Notes: generated from the letters alone by a model not told the origin. A stretch of 64,000 nt of DNA from Streptomyces cinnabarinus (GCF_027270315.1 NZ_CP114413.1:4154001-4218000); one strand, 5' to 3'. Numbered from the stretch's first letter, positions 51,067-60,115 are shown. Numbers and translations: made by a program.

Positions 51067-52335
51067 CTACTCCGCGTTCTCCTCGGTCGCCGCCGTCGCC
51101 TGGAGCTCGCGCAGCACCGTGGCCGGGTCGCCGCCGTACGCCACCGCCCGGCCGATCTTCTGCTTGATCGCCGCGTTCACCGCGGCCCAGGAGGTACGGC
51201 CCACCGGATAGAGCTCGGAGGTGGGGAGCGCGTCCAGGAAGGGCTTCAGGTCCGCGTCCTCCTTCGCCACGCTCATGGTGTCCCAGACCGGAGTCGTCAC
51301 GGGCAGCAGGTCGTACTCGCGGGAGAGGGAGAGCACGTTCTCGTCGTCGTAGACGAAGTCCAGGAAGTCGCCGGCCTCCTCGGCGTGGCCGTTCTGCTTG
51401 AACGCCATCATCCAGTCGGCGACGCCCATGGAGATCCGGCTCGGCCCCTCCACGCCCGGCATCGGCACCATGCCGAACTTCACGCCCTTCGCGGCGGCCG
51501 CCTTCATCAGCGTGGGATGGCCGTTGAGCATGCCGACGTCGCCGTCGGTGAACGCCTCGAAGGCGTCCGCGCGGTCGAGCGACTTGGGCTCGACCGGACC
51601 GACGAGGTCCTCGCCGACCAGCTCGGACTTCAGCCAGTCGAAGGTCTCGACGTTCTCGTCGGAGTCCAGGACGTAGGAGCCCGTGTTGGGGTCGGTGTAG
51701 CCGCCCCGGCCGCTGAGCAGCCACTGCATGGTCTCGGCCTGCGCCTCCTCGGGACCGAGCGGCAGGGCGTAGGGGAACTTCACCCCGTCCGCCTTCAGTG
51801 CCTCGGCGGCCGTGACCAGTCCCTGCCAGGTCTGCGGGGCCTCGATGCCGGCGTCGGCGAAGAGGGACTTGTTGTAGAAGAGCAGCCGCGTGGAGGAGGC
51901 GAAGGGCATCCCGTACTGCGCCCCGTTCACCGCGCCCGCGGCAGCGAGCTGCGGGAGGAAGTCGGCCTGGGTGGTGATGGAGAGCAGCTCGCTGGCGGTG
52001 TACAGCTTGCCCGCCTTCGCGTAGTCGGCGTACGCCCCGATCTGCGCCAGGTCCGGCGCCTTCCCCGCGTCGACCAGCTCCTTCACCTTCCGGTCGACGT
52101 CGGTCCAGGAGTAAATGCTGACCTCGACGTTGACGTCCGGGTGGTCCTTCTCGTACGCCTCGACCAGGGAGTTCCAGTACTTCTCGGAGCTGTTGGCCGC
52201 GCTGTCGCCGTAGTCCGCGGCGACAAGTCGCAGCGTGACCTCGTCCGATCCCCCGGTCAGCCCGCAGCCGCCCAGGACCGCTGTCATGCCCAGTGCGGAC
52301 ACCACCGCAATCATTCCTGTCCTACGCCGCCGCAT
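51067..52335 (-). CDS. ABC sugar transporter substrate-binding lipoprotein
   Basis: 422-aa extracellular solute-binding protein (family 1). A basic start MRRRRTG, a hydrophobic stretch and the lipobox LGGC (Cys24) show lipid anchoring on the outer membrane face. The mature part has the sugar-binding fold (YEKDHPDVNVEVSIYSW near 65, QYGMPFASSTRLLFYNKSLF near 140). No permease or ATPase gene is adjacent. It shares a divergent promoter holding two dre-like sites with nagK, so an aminosugar or chitin fragment is the likely ligand. TTG 52350 is an alternative start. Confidence 0.88.
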   Translation of the reverse strand: MRRRRTGMIAVVSALGMTAVLGGCGLTGGSDEVTLRLVAADYGDSAANSSEKYWNSLVEAYEKDHPDVNVEVSIYSWTDVDRKVKELVDAGKAPDLAQIGAYADYAKAGKLYTASELLSITTQADFLPQLAAAGAVNGAQYGMPFASSTRLLFYNKSLFADAGIEAPQTWQGLVTAAEALKADGVKFPYALPLGPEEAQAETMQWLLSGRGGYTDPNTGSYVLDSDENVETFDWLKSELVGEDLVGPVEPKSLDRADAFEAFTDGDVGMLNGHPTLMKAAAAKGVKFGMVPMPGVEGPSRISMGVADWMMAFKQNGHAEEAGDFLDFVYDDENVLSLSREYDLLPVTTPVWDTMSVAKEDADLKPFLDALPTSELYPVGRTSWAAVNAAIKQKIGRAVAYGGDPATVLRELQATAATEENAE

Positions 52336-52385
52336 AAATCCCAGCCCCAACTGACCCGTCGCGAAAATTTTCGAAGCAAACCATA

Positions 52386-52414
52386 AGGTCTACACCACGT
52401 AGTGGACTAGACCT
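52386..52414. promoter_or_regulatory. Twin dre-like (DasR) operator
   Basis: A 29-bp imperfect palindrome: AGGTCTACACCAC (52386-52398), GTA, GTGGACTAGACCT (52402-52414), arms matching at 11 of 13 positions. Each arm holds a 10/12 match to the DasR core TGGTCTAGACCA. It sits in the 109-bp gap between nagK and the divergent binding-protein gene, so one site can control both. Confidence 0.75.
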
Positions 52415-52422
52415 CTCACAGG

Positions 52423-52428
52423 TATAAG
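52423..52428 (+). promoter_or_regulatory. nagK -10 box
   Basis: TATAAG, with the dre-like palindrome covering its -35 region and spacer. Transcription would begin about 10 bases before the GTG start. Confidence 0.5.
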
Positions 52429-52444
52429 GGCCACACTGTCCCCC

Positions 52445-53389
52445 GTGAGACATGTCATCGCCCTCGACGTGGGCGGCACCGGTATGAAAGCCGCCCTGGT
52501 CGGGGCGGACGGCGCGCTGCTGCACCAGGCCCGTCGGCCGACCGGACGCGAGCGCGGCCCCGACGCGGTCGTCGCCAACATCCTCGGCTTCGCCGCCGAG
52601 CTGCGCGCCCACGGCTCGAAGTCCCTGGGCGAGCCCGCCGCCGCGGCCGGTGTCGCCGTCCCCGGCATCGTCGACGAGGCGGCCGGTATCGCCGCCTACT
52701 CCGCCAACCTGGGCTGGCGCGACGTACCCCTGCGTGAGCTGATAGGCGCCGAGCTGGGCATCCCGGCCGCGCTCGGCCACGACGTGCGCACCGGCGGCCT
52801 CGCCGAGGGCCGGATCGGCGCGGGCAAGGGCGCGGACCGCTTCCTGTTCGTGGCGCTGGGCACCGGCATCGCGGGCGCGATCGGCGTGGACGGCCGGGTG
52901 GAGGCCGGGGCGCACGGTTTCGCGGGCGAGATCGGCCATGTCGTCGTACGCCCCGGCGGCCCGCCCTGCCCCTGCGGCCAGCGCGGCTGCCTGGAGCGGC
53001 TGGCGTCCGCGGCGGCGGTCAGCGAGGCATGGGCGGCGGCGAGCGGCGACCCCTCGGCGGACGCAGCCGACTGCGCCAAGGCCGTCACGTCCGGCGACCC
53101 GAACGCCGTACGAGTCTGGCAGGACGCCGTCGACGCCCTCGCCGACGGCCTGGTCACCGCCCTCACCCTGCTGGACCCGCGCACCCTGATCATCGGTGGC
53201 GGCCTCGCCGAGGCGGGGGAAACCTTGTTCACACCACTGCGGGACGCCGTCCGGCGGAGGGTCACGTTCCAGAAGTTGCCGACGATCGTCCCGGCGGCGC
53301 TGGGGGACGCGGCGGGATGTCTGGGCGCCGGGCTGCTGGCCTGGGACCTGCTGACCACTACAACTCGGATCCAGGAGGAAACGACCTGA
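52445..53389 (+). CDS. nagK: N-acetylglucosamine kinase NagK (ROK family)
   Basis: 314-aa ROK kinase. The ATP loop is VIALDVGGTGMKAAL at the start. The catalytic aspartate lies in GHDVRTGGLAEGRIG near 110. The zinc-binding CPCGQRGCLE, specific to ROK proteins, is near 178. It phosphorylates GlcNAc or a similar sugar to the 6-phosphate, which NagA then deacetylates. The stop overlaps the nagA start by one base (TGATG), a translationally coupled pair. GTG 52445 is near the predicted transcription start. The sugar assignment rests on NagA and the dre-like operator. Confidence 0.9.
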   Translation: MRHVIALDVGGTGMKAALVGADGALLHQARRPTGRERGPDAVVANILGFAAELRAHGSKSLGEPAAAAGVAVPGIVDEAAGIAAYSANLGWRDVPLRELIGAELGIPAALGHDVRTGGLAEGRIGAGKGADRFLFVALGTGIAGAIGVDGRVEAGAHGFAGEIGHVVVRPGGPPCPCGQRGCLERLASAAAVSEAWAAASGDPSADAADCAKAVTSGDPNAVRVWQDAVDALADGLVTALTLLDPRTLIIGGGLAEAGETLFTPLRDAVRRRVTFQKLPTIVPAALGDAAGCLGAGLLAWDLLTTTTRIQEETT

Positions 53390-54546
53390 TGGCAACCCCC
53401 ACCGGCCCGCAGCTGGTACTCAAGGGCGCGCGCGTGGCTCTTCCCACAGGAGTCGTGGACGAAGGCCAAGTCGTCGTCGAGGGCGACCGGATCGCCTCGA
53501 CCGCCCAGGAGAACGCCCAGGTCATCGACGTATCCGGCCACTACCTGGTACCCGGCTTCGTGGACATCCACAACCACGGCGGGGGCGGGGCTTCGTTCAC
53601 CTCGGGAACCGTCGACGAAGTGCTCAGCGGCATCGACACCCACCGCCGGCACGGCACCACCACCCTCGTCGCCTCCACCGTCACCGGCGACATGGACTTC
53701 CTCGCCCAGCGCGCCGGCCTGCTCTCCGAACTCGCCGAGCAGGGCGACATCGCCGGGATCCACTTCGAGGGCCCGTTCATCTCCCCCTGCCGCAAGGGCG
53801 CGCACTCCGAGGAGCTGCTGCGCGACCCCGACCCCGCCGACGTCCGCAAGCTGATCGACGCCGCCCGCGGCCAGGCCCGGATGGTCACCCTCGCCACCGA
53901 ACTCCCCGGCGGCATCGACTCCGTACGGCTGCTCGCCGAACACGGCGTCATCGCGGCGATCGGGCACACGGACGCGACGTACGAGCAGACCGTCGAGGCG
54001 ATCGACGCGGGCGCCACCGTGGCCACGCACCTGTTCAACGCGATGCCCGTGCTCGGCCACCGCGCCCCGGGACCGATCGCGGCGCTGCTGGAGGACGACC
54101 GGATCACCGTCGAGCTGATCAACGACGGCACCCATCTGCACCCCGCCTCCCTCCAGCTGGCGTTCCATCACGCGGGCGCCGACCGGGTCGCGTTCATCAC
54201 CGACGCGATGGACGCGGCGGGCTTCGGTGACGGCCGCTACATGCTCGGCCCGCTGGAGGTGGAGGTCGCCGACGGCGTCGCCCGCCTGGTGGAGGGCGGC
54301 TCGATCGCCGGCTCCACCCTCACCCTGGACCGCGCCTTCAAGCGCGCGGTGACCGTCGACGGGCTGTCCGTCCCGGACGCGGTGACGGCGCTGTCCGCCA
54401 ACCCGGCCCGGCTGCTGGGGATGTCCGACACGATCGGCTCCCTGGAGCCCGGCAAGTACGCCGACCTGGTGCTTCTGGACTCCGCCTTCGACCTCAAGGG
54501 CGTGCTGCGGCGGGGGGAATGGGTGATCGGTCCCCAACTGGGCTGA
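53389..54546 (+). CDS. nagA: N-acetylglucosamine-6-phosphate deacetylase NagA
   Basis: 385-aa amidohydrolase that turns GlcNAc-6-phosphate into glucosamine-6-phosphate. Metal and substrate residues are VDIHNHGGGG near 62, IHFEGPFISP near 124, GHTDATYEQT near 187, ATHLFNAM near 206 and the catalytic aspartate in ITDAMDAAG near 270. Length is normal. It is coupled to nagK with an AGGAGG site upstream. Its product enters glycolysis or is the effector of DasR, making this the central node for both GlcNAc and MurQ-derived sugar. Confidence 0.95.
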   Translation: MATPTGPQLVLKGARVALPTGVVDEGQVVVEGDRIASTAQENAQVIDVSGHYLVPGFVDIHNHGGGGASFTSGTVDEVLSGIDTHRRHGTTTLVASTVTGDMDFLAQRAGLLSELAEQGDIAGIHFEGPFISPCRKGAHSEELLRDPDPADVRKLIDAARGQARMVTLATELPGGIDSVRLLAEHGVIAAIGHTDATYEQTVEAIDAGATVATHLFNAMPVLGHRAPGPIAALLEDDRITVELINDGTHLHPASLQLAFHHAGADRVAFITDAMDAAGFGDGRYMLGPLEVEVADGVARLVEGGSIAGSTLTLDRAFKRAVTVDGLSVPDAVTALSANPARLLGMSDTIGSLEPGKYADLVLLDSAFDLKGVLRRGEWVIGPQLG

Positions 54547-54567
54547 TCCGTCCGGCAGTAGCGCGGC

Positions 54568-54598
54568 GGCGGTCGTTCCGAGGGCTGGGACGACCGCC
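54568..54598 (+). terminator. Hairpin between nagA and pfkB-like gene
   Basis: GGCGGTCGTTCC (54568-54579) pairs with GGGACGACCGCC (54587-54598), one G-T pair, 7-nt loop. It separates the nagKA operon from the next gene. Confidence 0.6.
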
Positions 54599-54662
54599 GT
54601 CTGTTTGGCATGATCGTGACCGGAAGAGACGGCACCACTTTTTCGGGGGGAGGTCGGCCCAG

Positions 54663-55595
54663 GTGATCCTCACGGTCACACTGAACACCGCTCTCGACAT
54701 CACCTATCGCGTACGGGCACTCAGCCCGCACACCTCCCACCGGGTCTCCGAGGTCCTCGAACGCCCCGGCGGCAAGGGCCTCAACGTGGCCCGGGTCCTG
54801 GCGACGCTCGGCCACGAGGTGACCGCCACCGGCTTCACGGGCGGCGCCACGGGCCGGGTCGTACGCGAACTGCTCGCCGCCACCGACGGGGTGCGGGACG
54901 CCTTCGTCCCGCTCGGCACCGGCACCACCCGGCGCACGATCGCGGTCGTCGACGACCTGTCCGGCGACACGACCCAGCTCAACGAACCGGGCCCGCTGGT
55001 CACCCCCGTCGAGTGGTCCGCCTTCCAGGAGTCCTACGCCGCCCTGCTCCCGTCCGCCGACGCGGTCGCCCTGTGCGGCAGCCTCCCGCCGGGCGTCCCG
55101 GTGGGCGCCTACGCCGGGCTGGTCCGCGCGGCACGCACCGCGGGCGTGCCCGTGCTGCTGGACACCAGCGGCGAACCCCTGCGCCGCGCCATCGCGGCCC
55201 GCCCCGACCTCGTCAAGCCCAACGCCGACGAGCTGGCCGAACTCACCGGCTCGCACGAGCCGTTGCGGGCCACCCAGGAGGCGCGCCGACGCGGGGCGCA
55301 TGCGGTGGTCGCCTCCCTGGGCGCCGCGGGCCTGCTGGCGCACACCCCGGAGGGCCGCTGGCGTGCGGCCCCGCCCCGCACACTGCGCGGCAACCCGACC
55401 GGCGCGGGCGACGCGGCGGTCGCGGGCCTGCTGTCGGGCCTGGTCGAGAACCTGCCCTGGCCGGACCGTCTGGCCCGCGCGGCGGCGCTGTCGGCGGCGA
55501 GCGTGCTGGCACCGGTGGCCGGGGAGTTCGACCGGGGGGCCTATGAGGACCTGCTCGGGCGGATAGCGGTGACGGGCGAGGCCAGCGCGGCCTGA
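54663..55595 (+). CDS. PfkB-family hexose-phosphate kinase (1-phosphofructokinase-like)
   Basis: 310-aa ribokinase-fold kinase. The first PfkB signature is GGKGLNVARVLATLGH near 38; the second is NPTGAGDAAVAGLLSG near 248 with the catalytic aspartate in GAGDA. MILTVTLNTALDITY at the start is typical of 1-phosphofructokinase and tagatose-6-phosphate kinase. GTG 54663 follows GGGGGGAGG. It comes after nagKA behind a hairpin, so it may be expressed separately. The exact sugar phosphate is uncertain, and no fructose PTS gene is adjacent. Confidence 0.87.
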   Translation: MILTVTLNTALDITYRVRALSPHTSHRVSEVLERPGGKGLNVARVLATLGHEVTATGFTGGATGRVVRELLAATDGVRDAFVPLGTGTTRRTIAVVDDLSGDTTQLNEPGPLVTPVEWSAFQESYAALLPSADAVALCGSLPPGVPVGAYAGLVRAARTAGVPVLLDTSGEPLRRAIAARPDLVKPNADELAELTGSHEPLRATQEARRRGAHAVVASLGAAGLLAHTPEGRWRAAPPRTLRGNPTGAGDAAVAGLLSGLVENLPWPDRLARAAALSAASVLAPVAGEFDRGAYEDLLGRIAVTGEASAA

Positions 55596-55676
55596 GACTT
55601 CCGCCGGGGCAATTCGCCCGACATTCGACAATTGCCGACGTGGCGAATTACGCAATACGCCCATGCCGATAAACGG

Positions 55677-55707
55677 TTGAAGAGAATACGAAGAATTCTG
55701 CTACGCT
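55677..55707 (+). promoter_or_regulatory. Promoter of I36-like gene
   Basis: TTGAAG (55677-55682), a 19-bp spacer and TACGCT (55702-55707), in an AT-rich patch. It gives a leader of about 40 nt. Confidence 0.5.
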
Positions 55708-55750
55708 CGGCAGCGGTCAGCCGACTACAACAGAAGAACGAAGGGGAATT

Positions 55751-56227
55751 GTGAGTAAAGCACGCACCTTGGGCAGCGTTCTCGGAACGGCCGCACTCAT
55801 CACGGGGGCAAGTCTCCTCAACGCCGCTCCGGCATCTGCCGCGGTGACCGGCACTTGCTATACCGAGCGCCCGTGCATCCAGCTGTTCTACAACAGCGCA
55901 TACGAAGGTTCATTCATTACCATCGGCGGCGGCAGCATATCCAACCTGGCCGGTTACACGTACCCCTACGCCGGTGCCGGCCAGGGCCAGGCGGTGAAGA
56001 ACAATTCCGCCTCGGCGAAGTTCCGTGCCGACGACAGCTTCTATCCGTCGTCCATGACCGTGTTCTACAACAGCGGCTACGGCGGCCCCTGCGACCGCTT
56101 CATGGCGACCGAGCTGACCTGGAAGAACGGCCCGAAGCTGGTGCGCACGTACAACGAGAACGCGTCCGTGAAGCAGGTGCTCGGCACCTACCAGGCCAAC
56201 CACCCCACGGACTGCTTCAACTGGTGA
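55751..56227 (+). CDS. Secreted peptidase inhibitor I36-like protein
   Basis: 158-aa secreted protein. The signal peptide (MSKARTLGSVLGTAALITGA) is expected to be cleaved after APASA near residue 30. The mature part has four cysteines and beta-gamma-crystallin-like phrases (LFYNSAYEGSFITIGGG, VKNNSASAKF, TVFYNSGYGGP), as in the Streptomyces metalloproteinase inhibitor family I36. It would act outside the cell, perhaps inhibiting metalloproteases. Its upstream region and codons are richer in A+T than the neighbours, which may reflect high expression or acquisition. GTG start. Confidence 0.75.
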   Translation: MSKARTLGSVLGTAALITGASLLNAAPASAAVTGTCYTERPCIQLFYNSAYEGSFITIGGGSISNLAGYTYPYAGAGQGQAVKNNSASAKFRADDSFYPSSMTVFYNSGYGGPCDRFMATELTWKNGPKLVRTYNENASVKQVLGTYQANHPTDCFNW

Positions 56228-56329
56228 CAGCCACACCCTGACAGTCACGTCCGCTGGGCCCTTCCCTCCCGTCGGCCTGCCCGCCGCGCGGGAGGGGAGG
56301 GTCCGGACCCCGAGAAGAGATCCGGGCAC

Positions 56330-57268
56330 ATGAAGCGTTCGACAGGAATCGTGGCGGCGGTCGGTATCACCGCCGCGCTGGCGGTCTCCGTACCCCTCGT
56401 CCTCGCCACGGGCGACGACGACACCGCCGCCACCCAGGGCGCCGGGACCACCGGTCGGAAGGCCGACCCGGCGGCCACCGCCCCCGCGACGTCCCAGAAG
56501 GACTTCGTCCTTTCCCTCCCGCTCGCCGGCTACGCCTTCACCCGCGAGCAGCAGGTCGTCCTCGACCGGGCCCAGATCAAGCTCCAGGAGTCCTGCGTAC
56601 GGCGGCTGAGCTCGACGGCGCTCCCGCACCGGGAGGTGCCCGACGCGACCGCCGCCCAGGAGCCGAGCAGGCGGTACGGCCTGATGGACCTCGACTCGGC
56701 GAAGCGGTACGGCTATCAGCAGCCCGACAGCCCGGCGGACAACGCTTCCCTGCCCCGCCCGGACGCCACCCAGCAGATGCTGCTGAGCGGCCGGAACCGC
56801 TCCGGCGATCCGGTGACGACGTACAAGGGGCGCGCCGTCCCGAAGGGCGGTTGCAGCACCGAGGCCCGCGGCACGGTGTACGGCGACCACGACGAACAGC
56901 CCGGAATAGCCGTGGCCCAGCGGATAGACGTAGAGAGCTACGAACTCTCGCTGCGTGACTCGAAGGTCGTCGACGTCTTTTCCGACTGGTCGAAATGCAT
57001 GAAGGACACGGGCTATTCCTACGAATCCCCGCTGAAAGTGACCGACGACCCTGAATTCGCCGACGCGGACTATTCCGACCGGGAGCGCGCGGTCGCCGAG
57101 GCGGACGTCACCTGCAAACTGGACGTGCGCCTCCCGCAGACCTGGCTGGCCGTCGAGTCCGCGATCCAGAAAAAGCTGATCGGGCCGCACAAAGGCGACC
57201 TGAACAAGCTGTCGCGGAGTCAGCTGAGTATGGTCGAACGGGCCGAGTCAATTCTGAAGAAGAACTGA
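56330..57268 (+). CDS. Secreted hypothetical protein
   Basis: 312-aa protein with an N-terminal signal or membrane anchor (MKRSTGIVAAVGITAALAV) and a low-complexity Thr/Ala linker. A 230-residue domain follows, with cysteines in ESCVRRL, GGCSTEARG, WSKCMKDTGY and VTCKLDV, probably two disulfides. The pattern CMKDTGYSY followed by a helical C-terminus recurs in Streptomyces secreted proteins near export or peptidoglycan genes, but I do not recognise a named family. It follows the I36-like gene by about 100 bp. Function is unknown. Confidence 0.7.
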   Translation: MKRSTGIVAAVGITAALAVSVPLVLATGDDDTAATQGAGTTGRKADPAATAPATSQKDFVLSLPLAGYAFTREQQVVLDRAQIKLQESCVRRLSSTALPHREVPDATAAQEPSRRYGLMDLDSAKRYGYQQPDSPADNASLPRPDATQQMLLSGRNRSGDPVTTYKGRAVPKGGCSTEARGTVYGDHDEQPGIAVAQRIDVESYELSLRDSKVVDVFSDWSKCMKDTGYSYESPLKVTDDPEFADADYSDRERAVAEADVTCKLDVRLPQTWLAVESAIQKKLIGPHKGDLNKLSRSQLSMVERAESILKKN

Positions 57269-57278
57269 CCCGTCCGGC

Positions 57279-58202
57279 TCACTCCTTGACCTGGCCCGCC
57301 TTGATCCACAGCTGGTCGAGGAGGACGTCGCACTTGTCGCCGTTGGCGCAGGAGATCGCGATGGTGTTGGTGCCCTTGTTGAGGGTCGGCCACGAGTAAG
57401 TGGTCGTCCAGCCCTTGGCGAAGTCGCCCTCGGGGGCATTCGCGTAGTTCTCAAGGCTCAGCTTGGTGCCGAACTCCTTGCCGTTGACGGTGAGCGTCAT
57501 CGACTGGTCCTTGCCGGGGACGCTGAAGCGCGTGAACACCGTGTAGGCGCCGTCCTCGGGAATGCCGTCCACCGTCCAGGTGACCGAGCTGCCGACCGCG
57601 TTGAGGCCGCCGATGTACACGCCCCCGCTCGACTGGGCACCCTGGATGTCCGAGGCCAGCGCGGCCGTACCGCCGAGCCGCATCGCCTTCGCGTCGGTCT
57701 TCGGCAGCTCTTTCTCCTCGTCGGCGCTGCTGCCCTGCGAAGGCGTCGGGTCCTTGCTCTCCGCCTGGGTCGGCGTGGAGTCGGCCTGGTTGCCCTTGTC
57801 GCCCTTGTCGTCGTCGCCGCCCGCCATCGCCACCGCGATGCCGATCACGACCGCCGCGACCACCGCGATGGCGCCGATCAGCAGCCCCTTGGTGTTGGGC
57901 CCGCGCCCGCGGCCGTTGCCGCCGCCGTAGGCCGGGGCCTGCTGGGTGGTCGGGGCGCCGCCCGGGAGGGTCTCGGGAGCCGCGTAGTGGGCGCTCGGCT
58001 GCTGCGGCACCTGGCCGTAGCCCGCCGTCGGCGCCTGCTGGCCGTACTGCCGCTGGCCGACCGAGCGCACCCGGTTCACCGAGTTCGGGTAGCCGTAGCC
58101 CCCGGACGGCGGCTGGGCGCCATTGGCCTGCCCGTCGGCGTAGAGGTAGCCGAACGGGTCGTCGTCCTCGGGCGTATTGGCGCCGTTGTTGCCGGACGTC
58201 AT
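57279..58202 (-). CDS. Membrane-anchored CBM35-like carbohydrate-binding protein
   Basis: 307-aa protein. An intracellular Gly/Gln/Tyr-rich tail (residues 1-105) is followed by one transmembrane helix (about 106-128, LLIGAIAVVAAVVIGIAVAM). After a charged linker, an extracellular beta-sandwich (about 170-305) of the CBM35 type contains GTAALASDIQGAQSSGGVYI, and it ends DVLLDQLWIKAGQVKE. It probably binds sugars at the wall surface. Gene order next to cdgB is as I recall it from S. coelicolor. No catalytic domain is attached. Confidence 0.83.
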   Translation of the reverse strand: MTSGNNGANTPEDDDPFGYLYADGQANGAQPPSGGYGYPNSVNRVRSVGQRQYGQQAPTAGYGQVPQQPSAHYAAPETLPGGAPTTQQAPAYGGGNGRGRGPNTKGLLIGAIAVVAAVVIGIAVAMAGGDDDKGDKGNQADSTPTQAESKDPTPSQGSSADEEKELPKTDAKAMRLGGTAALASDIQGAQSSGGVYIGGLNAVGSSVTWTVDGIPEDGAYTVFTRFSVPGKDQSMTLTVNGKEFGTKLSLENYANAPEGDFAKGWTTTYSWPTLNKGTNTIAISCANGDKCDVLLDQLWIKAGQVKE

Positions 58203-58319
58203 CCCTTGGTCTCCTCACCAGGTGCGGGCGGATTCGGTACGTGTGACGAAGGGCGAGCCTACCCGCTCTGGCACGCCCAAACGGGTGACTCGGACCTCAT
58301 CAGCTCGCTGACCTGGGGA

Positions 58320-59969
58320 TCAACCCGCACGTCTGTGCTGTTTGGGACGAGATCGTTTCTCTACGTACATCCGCTCGTCGGCCGACTTCAGCACCTCGTC
58401 CGCGGTCATGCCGCAGTGCGCCCACCCGATGCCGAAGCTGGCGCCCACCCGCATGGCGCGTCCGTCGACCCGGATCGGCTGGATGATCTCGTTGCGCAGC
58501 CGTACGGCGAGGTCCTGGGCGTCGGCCCGGCCGAGCCCGTCGGCCAGCACCACGAACTCGTCGCCGCCGAGCCGGGCCACCGTGTCGCCGTCGCGGACGC
58601 CCCGGGTCAGCCGGCGGGCCACCTCGATGAGAACCGCGTCGCCCGCGTTGTGGCCGAACCGGTCGTTGATCGACTTGAAGCCGTCGAGGTCGCAGAAGAG
58701 CACCGCGAGCCCCTTGGTGCCGTCGTCACGTTCACTCTCAGGGGCGACGGTGTGCACATGGTGGTCGTAGCCGTCGAGGCTGTCGGTGCCGGGGCGGAAG
58801 TCGAAGCCGTGGCCGTTGACGTCGTAGGCGGGGTGGCCGTAGGCGGCGTCCAGGGACTCCAGGGCGCCGGCGGTGGGGCGCTGACAGAGCCGGGAGGAGA
58901 GCCGGGCGCGCAGCTCGGCGGAGTTCGGCAGACCGGTCAGGGAGTCGTGCGAGGCGCGGTGGGCGAGCTGGAGCTCACGCCGCTTGCGATCCTCTATGTC
59001 CTCGACGTGGGTGAGGAGAAAACGGGGGCCGTCGGCCGCGTCGGCGACGACGCTGTTGCGCAACGACACCCACACATAGGTGCCGTCGCGGCGGCCCAGG
59101 CGGAGCTCCGCGCGGCCGCCCTCCGCCGACGTCCGCAGCAGGGTGCCGATGTCCTCGGGGTGGACGAGGTCGGAGAAGGAGTAGCGGCGCATCGCGGAGG
59201 CGGGGCGGCCGAGCAGCCGGCACAGGGCGTCGTTGGTGCGCAGGATGCGGCCGTGCTGATCACCGCCCATCTCGGCGATCGCCATGCCCGAGGGGGCGTA
59301 CTCGAAGGCCTGCCGGAAGCTCTCCTCGCTGGCCCGCAGCGCCTGCTGCTCGCGCTCCAGGCGGACCAGGGCGCGCTGCATGTTGGCCCGCAGCCGGGCG
59401 TTGCTGATCGCGATGGCGGCCTGGAACGCGTACATCTGCAGGGCCTCGCGCCCCCACGCGCCCGGCAGCCGGCCGTTGCGCGGGCGGTCCACGGACAGGA
59501 CGCCGATCAGCTCGCCGCTCGCGCCGCCGTGCACGCCCGGCGTGTACATGGGCGCGAAGAGCCGGTCCGAGGGGTGCCACTCGTCCTCGAAGCGGGGCGC
59601 GGGCCCGTCGGTGTACCACTGCGGGACGTCGTCGTCGTCGAGGACCCAGCCCTCGGTGTGCGGGATGAATCTCAGGTCGCCCCAGGCCTCGCCCATGCTC
59701 AGCCGACGCTCCCAGGACTCGCGCGAGCCGGTCCGGCCGGTGATCAGCGCCTCGGCGGCGGGGTTGCCGGCGAGCGCGGCGACGACGAGGTCGCCGTCCT
59801 GCCGGACCAGGTTGACGCACGCCAGCTCGTAGCCGAGGCCGGTGACGACGCCGTCGGCGACGGTCTGAAGCGTGTCCGCCAGGCTGCGTGCGGTGTTCAT
59901 GTCCGCCATGACCTGGTGCAGTTGCCGCAGGGTCGCAAGACGGACGTACGGCTCCGACTCGGAGTCCAT
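58320..59969 (-). CDS. cdgB: Diguanylate cyclase CdgB (GAF-PAS-GGDEF)
   Basis: 549-aa cyclic di-GMP synthase. A GAF domain covers about 30-180, a short coiled coil 185-215, a PAS domain about 215-325 (RTNDALCRLLGRPASAM), and the GGDEF domain about 350-520. The active-site GGDEF is intact at 468-472. The inhibitory RxxD (RDGD) lies five residues before it, so product feedback is expected. No EAL domain is present. ATG 59969 has a GGGGGGAGGG site; the upstream ATG at 60014 does not. In S. coelicolor the orthologue is a BldD target that affects development (established knowledge). Confidence 0.92.
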   Translation of the reverse strand: MDSESEPYVRLATLRQLHQVMADMNTARSLADTLQTVADGVVTGLGYELACVNLVRQDGDLVVAALAGNPAAEALITGRTGSRESWERRLSMGEAWGDLRFIPHTEGWVLDDDDVPQWYTDGPAPRFEDEWHPSDRLFAPMYTPGVHGGASGELIGVLSVDRPRNGRLPGAWGREALQMYAFQAAIAISNARLRANMQRALVRLEREQQALRASEESFRQAFEYAPSGMAIAEMGGDQHGRILRTNDALCRLLGRPASAMRRYSFSDLVHPEDIGTLLRTSAEGGRAELRLGRRDGTYVWVSLRNSVVADAADGPRFLLTHVEDIEDRKRRELQLAHRASHDSLTGLPNSAELRARLSSRLCQRPTAGALESLDAAYGHPAYDVNGHGFDFRPGTDSLDGYDHHVHTVAPESERDDGTKGLAVLFCDLDGFKSINDRFGHNAGDAVLIEVARRLTRGVRDGDTVARLGGDEFVVLADGLGRADAQDLAVRLRNEIIQPIRVDGRAMRVGASFGIGWAHCGMTADEVLKSADERMYVEKRSRPKQHRRAG

Positions 59970-60071
59970 GCTCGCCCTCCCCCCGAGACCTCGCAGCGAA
60001 TCAAGGGTTCTCATCGGCGTATCGATTGCGTCAGCTTCCCCGCCACTGAATCACAGCGCGCTGCCCACTCG

Positions 60072-60115
60072 GTACACAGGGTCAACAATTATCGGGTCTT
60101 GTGACTCAAGTCACA
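60072..60115 (-). promoter_or_regulatory. cdgB promoter with BldD box and CRP palindrome
   Basis: On the minus strand a -10 GATAAT (60088-60093) has TGTGAC 16 bp upstream. A BldD-type box TGACCCTGTGTAC (60072-60084) overlaps the transcription start region, 12 of 13 fits to TNACNCWGNGTNA. TGTGA-CTCAAG-TCACA (60100-60115) is a perfect CRP palindrome covering the -35. It also fits the Streptomyces Crp form GTG-N6-GNCAC. Confidence 0.7.
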
